DNA of 64,000 nucleotides from positions 4,278,001 through 4,342,000 of the forward strand of contig NC_052110.1 in NCBI RefSeq assembly GCF_012273895.1, given 5' to 3'. The translations under genes and the position numbers were made by a program. Shown one piece after another: positions 1 to 11,325 of this stretch; position 1 is the first letter of the stretch; each line of letters starts with the position of its first letter. The DNA comes from Zerene cesonia (taxonomy: Eukaryota > Arthropoda > Insecta > Lepidoptera > Pieridae). Under the pieces are notes generated by a model. It made no database searches. It saw nothing but the letters and a program-made list of their open reading frames with translations, and was not told the DNA's origin.

Positions 1-604
1 CCTAAGTTCTTAGAAAAAGAGAGATTAGCAGCCCTGCTTAAGAGCAATAATTCACCAGAAACTGTGGGAAAATTTCAAGCGAGTATACCTATTAGTTGCC
101 AATTAATTTTATTTAATTTTTTGTATATGTAACTGAGAATAAATAATTAAATTGCACTATTATACATTTACTAAGAAAATTAGTCATGTTCACATTATTG
201 ACATGCAAATTATTCAATTGCCTATAGTTTGGATTTAGTTTATTAAGTTATAATAAATTTGTAGCTGAATGAACAGTTCTTCATTTTAAAGTTATACCTA
301 TAATCATTGTGTAATAACTTTTGTTTCGCTGAATCAATGAACTGTTTTTGAAAAGTTGCCAAAAGCAATGTTTTCCGCATGTTATGCGCTAATAAACCTA
401 GATCAATAAATACAAGTTGTACTAGGAATCGATTACAATTTGTTGTTTTGCCAAGGTCTCTTAGAATGCCCAAGCATTCTGATATATGAAATAGAGGGAT
501 AAAGATATTTCTCTAATCTTCTGCATTATGACTAGTCAGTTTTAATGTAAAACTTACATTGTTTCTTTTCTCAGATCACGAAGGAGGGCATCAGGGATAT
601 ATGA
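1..604 (+). CDS. 3' end of an unidentified protein-coding gene (partial, cut by window edge)
   Basis: An open frame runs from base 1 (PKFLEKERLAALLKS...), basic and helical in character, to a splice site near 78-82. A strong acceptor (pyrimidine tract then TTTTCTCAG, ending at 574) opens a short final exon. If a GC donor at 79-80 is used (CAA|GCGAGT), the reading joins in phase 0 and ends ITKEGIRDI at the stop 602-604. If the GT at 83-84 is used, the tail is a different 18-residue one. AATAAA occurs at 604-609 and 691-696, so the transcript should end before about 720. The gene converges tail-to-tail with the annexin, whose most distal stop lies at 808. I do not recognise the family. The exon 2 boundary is well supported, the donor choice is not, and the rest of the gene lies outside the window. 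Confidence 0.5.
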
Positions 605-807
605 ATAAAACACATTTAAAACATACATAGTTTCATTTGAATGTATTGGTATATCATATAATAATACATTTTAAACAAAACTACAGCACCAATAAATATC
701 TCATTTTCACAAAAATATCAAGCAAATATATTCTATAACATTAACATTTAAGGCAGTTTCATACTGAACTTAGCTTAGTGAAAGATTTTTTCTTATTATG
801 CCTTTTC
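605..807. other. Convergent 3' ends of two genes
   Basis: About 200 bases of AT-rich sequence lie between the last stop of the + strand gene (604) and the most distal annexin stop (808). It contains AATAAA for the + strand at 691-696. Both 3' UTRs probably overlap or abut here. No other gene was seen. Confidence 0.5.
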
Positions 808-858
808 TTACGAGACAAGTGTGAGTAACACGCGTTTGTAGTCCCCTTTAGTATCATC
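808..858 (-). CDS. AnxB9: Annexin alternative last exon, isoform with tail DDTKGDYKRVLLTLVS
   Basis: This is the distal 51-nt terminal exon. The acceptor AG is at plus 859-860, preceded by a TTTTGC tract. It encodes DDTKGDYKRVLLTLVS and a TAA stop. It has the same length and phase as the two exons upstream of it in the transcript. No further copy was found downstream before the convergent gene. Confidence 0.9.
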   Translation of the reverse strand, partial: DDTKGDYKRVLLTLVS

Positions 859-3800
859 CTGCAAAATATTACATTACAATTTACTTTCTAACAAGGATCC
901 GCAAAACATGCAGGTAGCAAAACCACTTTAAAACTAATAGCTTTTAACATAAAACAATAAGATTTTGCAGGATTAAGCACAAAGTGTGACTAGCACATTC
1001 CTGAAGTCACCAGTTAGGTCTTCCTGCAAAGATATTGAAAAACACTGTAACTACAGCAAAATAAAACGTGTAGATACTGGCCCATAAATTCTATAGACAA
1101 ATCACACAGCGTGCATTCGAGATTATATCGAGATTATAAATTATACATGATATACAAAAATAACTTAAAATAAAATATGTAAAATGCATCGTTTAAGTAT
1201 ATTGCACCGAAGGTAAATAGGGCACAATAGACTGCTATCACTTAAAATCGAGCTTGTAACGGGGTTATGACGCTCGTTATTTTTATCTGTTCTGAAGCCT
1301 TAGTAACACATTGTCGAAAGGAGGTGACCGAGAGGGCCTCCTAACTCCTCCTGAAAAATTGACAACTACTTGTAAAAGCGTTTTAAAACAACCCAACCCC
1401 GTGCACGTCACGATATTAAGCTGTTAGCTACTGTGCAGAGAAAGTTATGACAATGAGCAAGCAAAATATACAGATCTTCAAAAAATTTACACCCGCCACA
1501 GATAACCTAAATGGCACTGACTCCATTGTTTGTGGTAGTATTAAATCAGTGCGTATCCGTTCAAAAACCTATATAGCCTAACAATTGACGAACTTAAAGG
1601 AATTTAAGTGTTTTATCTTATTCGTTGAAGTCCTGACCGCAGGCCACAATTTATTCAACAAGGGTCAGTAAGGCCTTCTTGTAATCGCCGGAAGTGTCGC
1701 CCTGTAACCAAAACGTATGGCTAATAGTTTTATTCGCATTTGTAGATTTAATCTATCGTTAACGTCACTTCGTAACTCACCAATTACTCATTGCGCTCTC
1801 TTTTTTTTATTTTTCAGTTACCTCATGGGTAATTTCAAATTTTGAAAACATTAAGCAGTATTATTAAGCATTTCATGCAGGAGGGCAATTTTTTATATTG
1901 ATATAACAATTTTCGCAAATAATTTAGAAAAAAACGTTGAAATGCGAATACATATATACTAAAACACATAATATATTTGTAATCTATTGTCAAAAATAAT
2001 TGTAAAGTTGTATGTTAATGACAATATCGTTAATTTAAAATTAAAGCGTTATTGACAAAAAATCGTCATTGCTATTTACGTAGGTAATTGACGACAAAAA
2101 AAAACATAATTATTATGCAACGAATTTAAATCGCGACATTTATCCTTTGCATTATTTTTCCTAAATAGATCTGTATATACACATTATTAAATTGAAGATG
2201 ATAGAACAATATGGGAAAAGAAAATTATTAGTTTAAAATGAATGTTTGCCGTGTTGTCCGATTTATACCAAAGAAAGTATGGGTCAGAATCTATTTTTAC
2301 ATTGTAAAAAATATGCTTAGTATTCATGCGATTATAAGCGTTACTCATCTAATAACACAATCTATCGTGAATAATTAACTTTAAGTGTTATAATTACTTT
2401 GAAGTCTAGAAATTACAACTAGGGTTAAGTAATACTTAAGTACCTACACTAATAATGAACACACGATCTACAGTGTTAATTATTATTTATGATATCATAT
2501 AAAACCACCAAAAGAATGCGTCTATTAATAAGCGACAAAATACAAAAAATAAGAAGAAAATGTGTTTTATGATGTACTAATTCTGTTGTCATTTTGAAAC
2601 AGGCTCTGGAAATATGTTAGTATCTTATTGGACTTGCGCAGTGAATACTGCTTTAATAACTTTATGCATTTGCAAGTTATTGCAAAAATTCAGGATACCT
2701 TAATACAAATACTAAATACCCGGCTTCGGCCGCGTAGTTCCCGCTCCTTTAGGATTTCCGAGATATTACCTATGTCCTTTCTCGGGCCTTAAACTATCTT
2801 TGTACTATCCAAATCAGTTCAGTAGTTTAGACGCACAAATAGACAGGGTTACTCGGATTTATAATATTAGTAGGGAACTTTTATATTGTAATATTTTTGC
2901 ATGTAATGAAAAGCCTGCAAATCTACAAGCATTAGTTTCAAAATCAATGGTTGCACCTATTCATGACAACAGAACCAAATCTAATAGAATTGTTTGTAAT
3001 TTGTATTAATAAACAAATTATTCACCATTATATGTCAAATACTGATATATCGCTTATGAAATGACGAAAATATGTAACACAAAAAGCGCACACAAATATC
3101 AAGTAAATGGCAAATCACTTACAGCAATCCAGTCTTCCAAAGGCTTGCCGTACTTCTCGAGGAATGCCTGTTTGATATCTCCAAGGTCGATCTCTGACCG
3201 ACTGACTACGATCCTAATGAGTGTCTTGTCGGTTGTTCCCAAACCTTTCATGGAGTAGTATAGGCGCTCAGCGAAGAAGCCTACTTTGCTCTTAACGCAT
3301 TTTACTGTAAATTAAAGGGCATTTTAAAAAAGCTATGAATTTAAAAGCTTTGCTTATTGGGTATAGGTGCAATTATGTTATTTAGGTCAATACAATACGG
3401 AGTTGTGTAGAGCGCATTGGTTAGTATAAAGGTACCCATGTGTTTTCCTTATTTGAAACTTGGCAGGCAACGACAATATTATGGTGTATGTTAAGCTATC
3501 GAGATATACATTAAAAACTAGCAAACCCGGCGAACTCCGTTTCGCCACCAGATGGCTGTATGTGAAAAATGATATTCCCGCTCTTCTGTTGAAATTTTTC
3601 CTGAATTTTGCTATAAACCTCACGGAGCACGAGAATGAAAAACCGTGGAAATCGGTTCGTGTGTTCTGGAGTTATAGCGTCAGGAAGAAAAACCCGAATT
3701 TTTTTTATATAGTAGAAGAAGATAGCATTACATTTTTGTTGTAAGTTTGATGTAACCTCAAAAATATTTAAATGGTTAGATTTATATGGATAAAATGTAA

Positions 3801-6800
3801 CTAAGGAGAAAAAAAAACTTAATCACTACCTACAACAAAAACAAGGTCGGCTTCCTATACACATAGCTGTGACCTTGACGTAACCTAATAACTATGACCA
3901 TGCTATGACTCAACTTGCATGACAGATGCGGGAAAATAATATATAAAACAATAACGAATATATTGTACACGACTTATTAAAATCATGTACTTATTCCCAT
4001 TATTTTTTCTAAAAGCGAGTTTTCAACACAATTATAGCATTAACATTACTTTAAAGCGGAAATAAAAAGCTTTATCTTGATAAATATTCCATAATTTATA
4101 CATATAAATTATTAATAAACTGTGATAAAATTATTATATAATATGTGAAATTTAATTAACGAGATAAATATATACGACCACGTTACCTTACTTTGTAACT
4201 ATTAAAAGCTATAAGTACATTATTTTAATTGAACTAATTCAAAACCTACCGATAGCAAGCATGCCCTTCTCGACGCTTCCAGAAAATTCCTTCTTGATGG
4301 ACTCTTCGATATCTTTACCAGTCAGAGCCTCGAATTCCGCAAAGATCTGAAAGTAAATGAAATAGTTATTAGACTTAGTGAAAACGCAATCTTGAGCACT
4401 CGGGCTTAATTAGGATATTGCCAATTGCGAGTTATATTGTTGAACGAAGTAACCTAACCAGTATTCATTCATGTGTCATCGACAGATATACATATTTGAA
4501 ATGAAGTTAAAGGCTATCACAATTTTAAATCAATATGTTCAAAATAGAAAAATATTTATTTACAAGAATTCAATTTTTTCTAACCGATGTTCCCAAAGCA
4601 TAGAGATTCTCAAATCGACTATATTTTTTTGGTTTTGAATATTCGAAAATTCCGTGGGTTTTCAAATGATGTTGATTTTTTATATTTGAAAGGATATAGG
4701 CTCCTCAGGAACATCGGTAACCTTTTTCTTTTTAATTTCAATCCAAATCGGTTCAGTAGATCCTGTTATTGGTGCGTTCAAGCAAACAAACAAAAAAATA
4801 TATCTATAGATTATACAAAGTTAATTTCACTTTCATTCACATTATTAATTCCTATCTTTTGCTTCGATCGATTTAAACGATGAAAATAAACATCAGCATA
4901 TCGACATGTAACTATAATACATACATCAATAATTATCATAATCAATGAACCATATCTCAAAACAAACACACAGATATGCTATACGCAAACAAACCTGTCT
5001 CAATTGCTGATACGAGCGTGTGATAAGGATAGAGTTGAAGACTGATTCGTCAGTTCCCCACTGGCCTTCACCAGCGCTGGCCAAGGCCTGAGCATCATCC
5101 TTTGCCGCACCTTCATCTACACCTTGGTTCTCATCACGATTGGCCATACAAAGAGACACGCAAAGCCTCTTGAAGTGACCAGATGTGTCCCCCTTCAGAT
5201 CCGATTCTAAGCTCTTGCCGTACACTGAATAATTAAAAATAGAATGATATTTAAATTTGGAATTAGCATAGGTTAGATATAGAAATGTGCTAGTAGGGAT
5301 ACTAAATACTTCAAAAAACTACAATTGTCTATTGCTATTTGCTAAACATAGGTTTCCAAAGAGTAATTGTGCCTAGGTAGGAGTACCTAGATACAATTAC
5401 TCTTTAGAAATACTTGTGACAATATTACGATGCTGCAATGTAAATATTGATTATGGGTACCTAACGTTGTAACTTTCCTAATATATTAAATAATTTTGAA
5501 ACATTTTAACAATACCGGATGTAGTATGTGCTCCAATTAGTAAATAAAACAAATATCTGAAATGATTTTTTGAATGTTTTCCATAAGAACATTGATTAAA
5601 CAGTATCCCTTCATCATACCATTAACAGTTCAATTAACAAAAGGCTCTACGAACCACGAATATTAATGAACTTGCATGCAAACACGGTCCGTGACCTCAT
5701 CGTTTGTGGGTAATTGTCTACAGCTAGATGGCAATGATAATAAATACTAGAACTTTCTATTTTTTACCGATCAATACGCCACTAGAATAGTCTACTGGCT
5801 TTATCATATAATATTTTATTCATATACCTGGTTTGTACTGCATTGGATGAGTGTTTTGCAATCATGCATGTAATTTAAAAAAGTGCGGTTCAACATGAGA
5901 TGAAAATATCATATAACACACATTTTACGATAAAATCAATAGTGCGTACTATCATTAATATTATTCAATGATTACAAAATGTTAATGAGGAAAATAAAAG
6001 TACAAACTTTTATGGAGCAATTTTGATAAACGTTTCGCATGAACGAGTTTCATACCAGCTATTGCGTGTTGAAAACCTATTTTAACTTTCAATGTGACCG
6101 ATTAAATATAAACTTAAAAATTTATTTAAAAAGCTGCTAACATCAGTTTTTAACTTTACGGTAATGTTAGGTAAATCAAGATATTTCCTCAAAGTATTTG
6201 TGCCACATTCATCTACCTACGGACTTTATTTTAGCTACTCAAAACCTACGCCATGCAGATATGAACTAATCAGATACCTACCTACTCTCCTACCCAAGCG
6301 TTTAAAACATTTTCAGGTGTATCCGACTTATATTAATAATTGGAAGCTGTAAAGATATATATAGATCAAGATCCTACTAACGCATATATATTTAAATAAA
6401 CCTATTTATTACTTTAAGTCATTAAAGAAAAGTCAGGAAACAACAGACAATAACATCAATTAACAGAACAAATTCAACACTTACGTTGTTCATAGAACGC
6501 AGAGATAGTGCGGATGCCATAGTTGGACAGCGTGCAGAGAATCTCAATGATGGCCTCTTCATCAGTACCGATTCCCGCTACGGCATCATGAAGTTCCTTG
6601 GCGTAGAAGTGTGGGAGGGGAGTCATCAGGGCTATGATGACATTCTCCAAGTTACCGCTCAACTCGCTCTTGAGTTCACTGATCAAGTCCTGGTTGAAAA
6701 GAAATTATTTAGATTAGGCATTGGTAACTATGTAATAACTTTTATGTAACAACTATATTAAAAGTAATGATCGGCGTGTTTTGTTGTGTAAAAATAGAAT

Positions 6801-9800
6801 AAAATATATACATACATTGTCCTATCCTTCCTTCCTACTAATATTATAAATGCGACAGTTTGTAAGGATGTGTGTGTGTTTGTTACTTTTTCATGCAAAA
6901 ACTACTGAACCGATTACAATGAAATCTGGTACGTAGATAGCTGGACATCTGGAATAACAAACATATAGGCAACTTTTATCCCGATATTTTCACGGGATAC
7001 GGACGCGGGTGAAACCGTAACCGTAACTAGTAACCATATAAAATACATATAATTTATATAAATATTGGTGTGCTGAATATATAGTTTGGATAGATAATAA
7101 CTTGTTCATAAAACAGTTAGTATACTTCCCTTCTGAAGAATTTAGTATTACACGCTTTTAAGTTGCTATCCTCCCTAGGACAAATACAATTTCCAAACTA
7201 CAAGTGTATAAGGTATGTGCTAACTGTAAATGTTTCTACGTTTTGTTATTTCAGTGTAACGTTTAATTTAATATATTATGTGTATGATTTATTGAATCGG
7301 AATGTTCTTTCAACGTCATTCAAGCTGCCATGCATACGTTTATATTTGATCCACTTGATAGAGGACCTGCAGTTGACTCATGATTCCATAAATGTTAGTT
7401 TATCACGTAGGTATAAAGGACTTATTCATAAAAGTAAATATATTCATTATTTAGATAATTGTAAATTGCTTATTTTAAACATAAACGATAAACGATATTG
7501 CACGTTCCAGCATAGGCACATATTAATAAATAGTTACTGCATAGAATATATAGTTTGACAAACCGTAAACTCTTGATTTAACATCATTTATATAGCATGG
7601 TTTTCGCAAACATCCGATAAGATAAAGACGTGACATTAATCTGAGACGTATAATTCTGTTACAGTTTTCATAATTGTATGCATAATGAGAATATTATATT
7701 CTTAATCAAAGCACACTATATGAAATATTATATGATTAAAAGATTAATGAATCAGTGTTGAATGTCGTATCACGAACCTAATTACCAAGAATTTTCGTAA
7801 ATGCAAGCTGAATAGCACGTTTCGAACAGGGTTATGATAATTATAGGAACACTAAGTAAGCCGTAAACGCTAATAAAAATAAACAGTATTAATGTACATT
7901 GTAAATGGAACAATCATTATATAAGCGATACATTTATTCATTCAATTTGTAAGATTGTAGAATTTCCGATCATGATGTGCATATAATGTCGTTAACATAG
8001 ATACCTCAGATGGACAACGTATGTGAATATTAAATAATTCTCAATTCAATATACCTATATACAAATTGAATTATCACTTACAATCGGGAAATAATATAAA
8101 TACCTACAAAACAATTGTTTGTCAATAGAGCGTAATTCATTTTCCGGTTCCATAAAAACTTGGGTTTAACTATATCAAGTATCCTTTACCTTGCCATAGT
8201 TGGTCTTGAAGGTCTCAGCGATTTCTAAACGCTGGACGATGCCACGGCGGCATAGCACATCGATGATTGCTTTCTCATCTGTGCCGAAGCCCTTCATGGC
8301 CTTGCGGAGGGTCTCCGCGTCCGCAGCGGGGTCGAAGGGATCCGCTGGGTACACCGTGGGGGTGCACTGGGGGAAAACACATAAATTACATTGTTGCCAC
8401 ATGACAAAAATAGGTATAAAATAGGTAGAAAATTTATAGGTGCACGAACGAGATATATGTGATTAAAGTAAAAAAAAACAAGAGAATTTAGCACACTTTT
8501 ATTTTACTGCATGCAAATCAAGTATTTCAAACGAATAACTACATATTTGCAGTGCTGAATGCATGCATAAATATTTTGTAGATTTCAAGTTCGATTGTCG
8601 ATCCGTCCGGAAAACATGCCAATGGATTACCATTTATAGGGTTATTAAACCCTTTTTATAATAAAGCTATCATATAAAATGCGCCTATAATATACATTCA
8701 AATAAAAGCGCAACCGTGAAAATTGGATGCAAATGTACACGAGAAGATTCAAATAATTCAAAGCTAGAGCCATTTTAGATTAGGAATAATTGAAAAAAAA
8801 AACATTGACATTGAATAACAAACTCAATCAAGTACTTAGTTTCAAGATTTCATTTACTGACCTTGAACTTTTCCTTGATATGCGTTGGGCATAATATATT
8901 TTAAAATTAAACGAATTATCATTTAGTTATAAACAGCTATAAATATACAAAATATCCAAACGACGAAATGTAGTGTAACTATGTTATTATTCCGAAAATT
9001 GACTAAAGTTTATAAAACATCATTTAATTGTCATCGGTAAATTTTCACAATTTTATCAAAATCCAATGGTAAGAGCCTATATTGAAGTCATGTAGATCGA
9101 AAAAACTAATACCATTAGTTAGTGGAACATCGCGTGACTTCATCAACTATTCGAATATTAAATTGTGATGCATATCTATATTGTGAAATATTACTACAAA
9201 CTTTAATTAAGTTTGCATATAGAAGTTACTAATAAGTACATTATAAAAATATCAGGTTTAAACCAATAGGAACACGTCTAAATTTAAAAAAGTTCAAGAA
9301 ATTAATTAATATATTTATTTATTGTAAACAAATTTAACTGTATGAAAATAAAAAGTAATGAATTTAAACAATGATTTGAAACGCAATATTATACCTAGCT
9401 ATTATGTATATTACCGATTAGTAATAAACAATCTTATTAATATAAACGCGAAAGTATGTAAAATTGTATGGATGTTTGTTACTCTCATGAAAAAACTTTA
9501 GAACGGATTTTGATGATACTTAACAATAATGTAGCTTATGTACAGAATTACACAGCTATAATGTAACTAGTCTTGTCCGCAGGTTCGACCGCGGGTGAAA
9601 ACACGCGGCACAACTAGTAACTAATAAGCCTCTAATTTGTATTAGGTAAAGAACGTAGGTATTTGGGCTACCTAGAGTCAGCAATAAGGTGCAGAGTATA
9701 CTTGGGCTTTTTAAATACATTTTTACATACAATGTCATTAACCGGTTTATGCATTTTATCTTCTTCGTTTTTATCAGAACTCGTTATTCAAAATTATTGT

Positions 9801-10080
9801 TTATACTAATATTCAAAACAACTCCGCAGGTACACGTATGAACAACAACTAGCGACTGCCTAATAAAATTAGTAATACATCCGCGTACATTCTATGGTAA
9901 ATTTTCCCACTAAATTTAACCTGTTTACCCATTAGTTCTGTTAATAAAACGCTTTCATAAGAACAACCTTGCCCCGAAAAGATGACATCATCTCTTGGGA
10001 ATCGATACAGCTAAACGTAGACATAGTTCGAAAGGTAGGTGGAAATTTACCTTGTACGGGTAGTACTGTTGTCCGCTCAT
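808..10080 (-). CDS. AnxB9: Annexin B9 (annexin IX), seven coding exons in each isoform
   Basis: This is a calcium-dependent phospholipid-binding protein that acts at membranes and in vesicle traffic. Coding exons, in transcript order, are 10080-10051, 8366-8190, 6689-6485, 5224-4995, 4346-4250, 3304-3123, and one of three 51-nt last exons (1701-1651, 1023-973, 858-808). Every junction keeps phase and has a GT donor and AG acceptor. The protein is 323 aa, the usual size for insect annexin IX. It begins MSGQQYYPYK and has four annexin repeats with the endonexin-fold motifs KGFGTD (about 35-40), AGIGTD (107-112), QWGTD (192-196) and KGLGTTD (266-272). The first ATG in the second transcribed exon is the start. 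A non-coding exon 1 probably ends at 10345 (CAA|GTACGT). Introns are AT-rich and hold several Helitron-like repeats. Identity is very secure from the domain series. Confidence 0.96.
973..1023 (-). CDS. AnxB9: Annexin alternative last exon, isoform with tail EDLTGDFRNVLVTLCA
   Basis: This is the middle 51-nt terminal exon. The acceptor AG is at plus 1024-1025, it is phase 0, has 16 codons and a TAA stop. It encodes EDLTGDFRNVLVTLCA, aligned residue for residue with the other tails, but it replaces the loop serine and adds a cysteine near the C-terminus. It is the same length and phase as its neighbours, which points to exon duplication followed by divergence. Confidence 0.9.
   Translation of the reverse strand, partial: EDLTGDFRNVLVTLCA
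1651..1701 (-). CDS. AnxB9: Annexin alternative last exon, isoform with tail GDTSGDYKKALLTLVE
   Basis: This is the proximal of three 51-nt terminal exons. It is preceded on the minus strand by an AG acceptor (plus 1702-1703) and joins in phase 0 after ...LEDWIA. It encodes GDTSGDYKKALLTLVE and a TAA stop. GD-S-GDYK-ALL-L is the classic end of the fourth annexin repeat, so this is probably the ancestral tail. A transcript ending here must be polyadenylated or terminated upstream of the other two exons. Confidence 0.92.
   Translation of the reverse strand, partial: GDTSGDYKKALLTLVE
2711..2875 (-). mobile_element. Helitron-like repeat fragment in an annexin intron
   Basis: It reads from a degenerate CTAA and CCCGGCTTCGGCCGCG at the left to ATAATATTAGTAGGG at the right. 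This is the common lepidopteran repeat in reverse orientation (5' TCCTACTAATATTAT, 3' end rich in CGCGGGC). The middle contains the shared CCAAATCAGTTCAGTAGTTTA segment. It has diverged from the better copies in this window. Confidence 0.6.
3518..3716 (-). mobile_element. Helitron-like repeat, copy 1 of a two-copy family in the window
   Basis: A roughly 200-bp unit runs from CTAGCAAACCCGGCGAAC (3' end on the minus strand, CTAG followed by T) to ATATAGTAGA (5' TCTACTATAT on the minus strand). It matches 20755-20958 along its whole length, with a 20-odd base deletion here. The TC start, CTAG end and lack of inverted repeats fit a non-autonomous Helitron. Open frames crossing it are incidental. 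Confidence 0.7.
4566..4815 (+). mobile_element. Degenerate repeat with a short inverted pair (annexin intron)
   Basis: The right part contains AATCGGTTCAGTAGATC and AAACAAACAAAAAAATATATC, typical of lepidopteran short repeats. An 11-bp inverted pair (ACCGATGTTCC at 4583-4593, GGAACATCGGT at 4708-4718) brackets the left part. The 98-codon open frame across it has no coding character. Element boundaries are uncertain. Confidence 0.35.
5358..5405. repeat. Imperfect 22-bp hairpin in an annexin intron
   Basis: Arms 5358-5379 and 5384-5405 match at 20 of 22 positions around a GGAG loop. The arms read AAAGAGTAATTGT-CTAGGTA. The structure is small and pre-miRNA-sized, but it has no flanking stem, so a fold-back repeat remnant is more likely than a miRNA. 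Confidence 0.55.
6833..7030 (+). mobile_element. Helitron-like repeat (TCCTACTAATATT family), annexin intron
   Basis: It starts TCCTACTAATATTATAAATG and ends ...GTAACTAG followed by T. The internal segments TTTGTAAGGATGTGTGTG, ACTACTGAACCGATTACAA and ATCTGGTACGTAGATAGC are shared with copies at 32418, 58469 and 62425. It is about 198 bp and non-coding. Confidence 0.75.
7040..8180. other. Annexin intron sequence without identified features
   Basis: AT-rich intron. A 131-codon open frame on the + strand (7163-7558) shows no domain, no codon bias and many aromatic/isoleucine runs expected from AT-rich DNA, so I treat it as chance. Nothing else was seen. Confidence 0.5.
8380..9430. other. Annexin first coding intron, unique AT-rich DNA
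   Basis: No exon, repeat terminus or RNA gene was recognised between the second coding exon and the repeat at 9436. Confidence 0.4.
9436..9617 (+). mobile_element. Degenerate Helitron-like repeat, annexin intron
   Basis: It contains AACGCGAAAGTATGTAAAA near the left and GACCGCGGGTGAAAACACGC followed by a CTAG-T end at the right (CTAG 9614-9617). This is the same general plan as the 6833 copy but strongly diverged inside. Confidence 0.5.
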
Positions 10081-10344
10081 GTTGAAAGTCCTAAAACAAA
10101 TAAAAACACGTAGAATTTCTTTTCATTTGAACACTTCAACGCTTCTGATCTAAAAATAAGTCCACTACAATCACACCAACCGGCTTTTTGCCGATTTGCA
10201 AACATGAACGCCGACTATACGTAATTTAGATTCTAAATACACAGTTACTTTAACAAATTATGCGTGGATTTTAGGCAATAAATTTAAATTGTGATAAATT
10301 AATAACTATTTACGGATTAATAATAAAATCATAATGATACGTAC

Positions 10345-10500
10345 TTGTTTTTTCTTATTAGACGACACACCCAACCAAGCTACTTTGCGGCAAAATCCGA
10401 AATAAATACGTACGTATGGAACTCGGCGAGTCGGTGAGGTCGGTCGGTTCCGTGGCGTTTTTGTTCGCCCTCTCACTCACTATAGCCAATCGAAATAGTC
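10345..10500 (-). promoter_or_regulatory. Probable annexin B9 promoter and non-coding first exon
   Basis: This is a GC-richer island in AT-rich surroundings, upstream of the annexin start exon. The minus strand carries CTATAGTGAGTGAGAGG near 10480, a GACC/CCGACC-rich stretch, the 12-bp palindrome ATACGTACGTAT at 10406-10417, and a good splice donor CAA|GTACGTAT after 10345. The coding exon at 10051-10090 starts after an AG acceptor (plus 10091-10092), so a separate 5' UTR exon is needed. The exact transcription start cannot be read from sequence. Confidence 0.45.
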
Positions 10501-11204
10501 AACCTTTGGTCGATGATATTCATTATACATATTGACGGCAACTTCAGTTAATAGTAACGTGCGACCCAAACACACAGTGACCTAATTTTTACAAAAAAGA
10601 TCTTCAAGTACCACCTTGATTGATAATAATCATAATTTTATAACTATAATAAAAGTGTTTAAATGTAATAATGTTATGCATGTATTCTACTAATTTAAGA
10701 AAAAGCTCTGTTTAATTTGTGCATGCTGTGTTAACCTGTAATTATTTGTTACTTTTTCGCAAGAATATTTGTTATATTATTTATATTTAAAAAACACTGT
10801 AAACAAATGTTGGTTGACCAAATAAATAAATAAATAATAATAATTACACTTATGGATTTATGATTTGGGATTTCAGTAGCTTAAATTTTTTTATACACTA
10901 ATATATAATTAAGTACACAAAAATAAATTTTAAAATTTTCATGAAAATGTTTTATCTTCAATCTTAATTAGATTAAGATGAATAAAGTTTGTTATACCAG
11001 TAAGTCTATATTATCAACTTTATATACACCATTCGCATCTTCTTGATCCATTTTCTTTTGTCTTCATTATTCACAAGACAATTAAATGAGATTCTTACAT
11101 AAAAAAATTTACAAAATCGTGTGTCTTATATATCGGATAAACTGAAAAAATCCCTTTTCGATTTTTTTATAAAACCAAGTACCCAATACCATAACCAAGT
11201 ATAC

Positions 11205-11325
11205 CAAAGGTTGACGACACTAGGTCCACGTAATCTCAAAGCGATGATGTCACCGGCGTCGCCGCGGCCCGCGGATACGGGGCCGCTGCTTCTACATCAA
11301 AACTGCACTTCAGTTTCAATCAATA
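11205..11325. repeat. Isolated GC-rich patch, probably part of a dispersed repeat
   Basis: In a stretch that is otherwise about 70% AT, positions 11240-11296 are very GC-rich (GTCACCGGCGTCGCCGCGG..., CGGATACGGGGCCGCTGC). The plus strand stays open across it and the minus strand is also open for about 23 codons after a GTGCAG acceptor-like site. No family was recognised. It could be a repeat fragment or an orphan exon. Confidence 0.3.

Noticed and set aside
3123..3258. + strand open frame over annexin exon 6
   Set aside because: It is the complement of a strongly conserved annexin exon; the minus strand carries the coding signal. The same applies to + strand frames over 6486-6749, 8200-8424, 13679-13885 and 18312-18536.
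5358..5405. Possible microRNA precursor
   Set aside because: The stem is only 22 bp with a 4-base loop and no lower stem, too short for a typical animal pre-miRNA.
7163..7558. 131-codon open frame on the + strand in an annexin intron
   Set aside because: Rich in Ile, Tyr, Leu and Asn as expected from AT-rich DNA; no domain, no promoter, no poly(A) signal, and it lies antisense within a well-defined intron.
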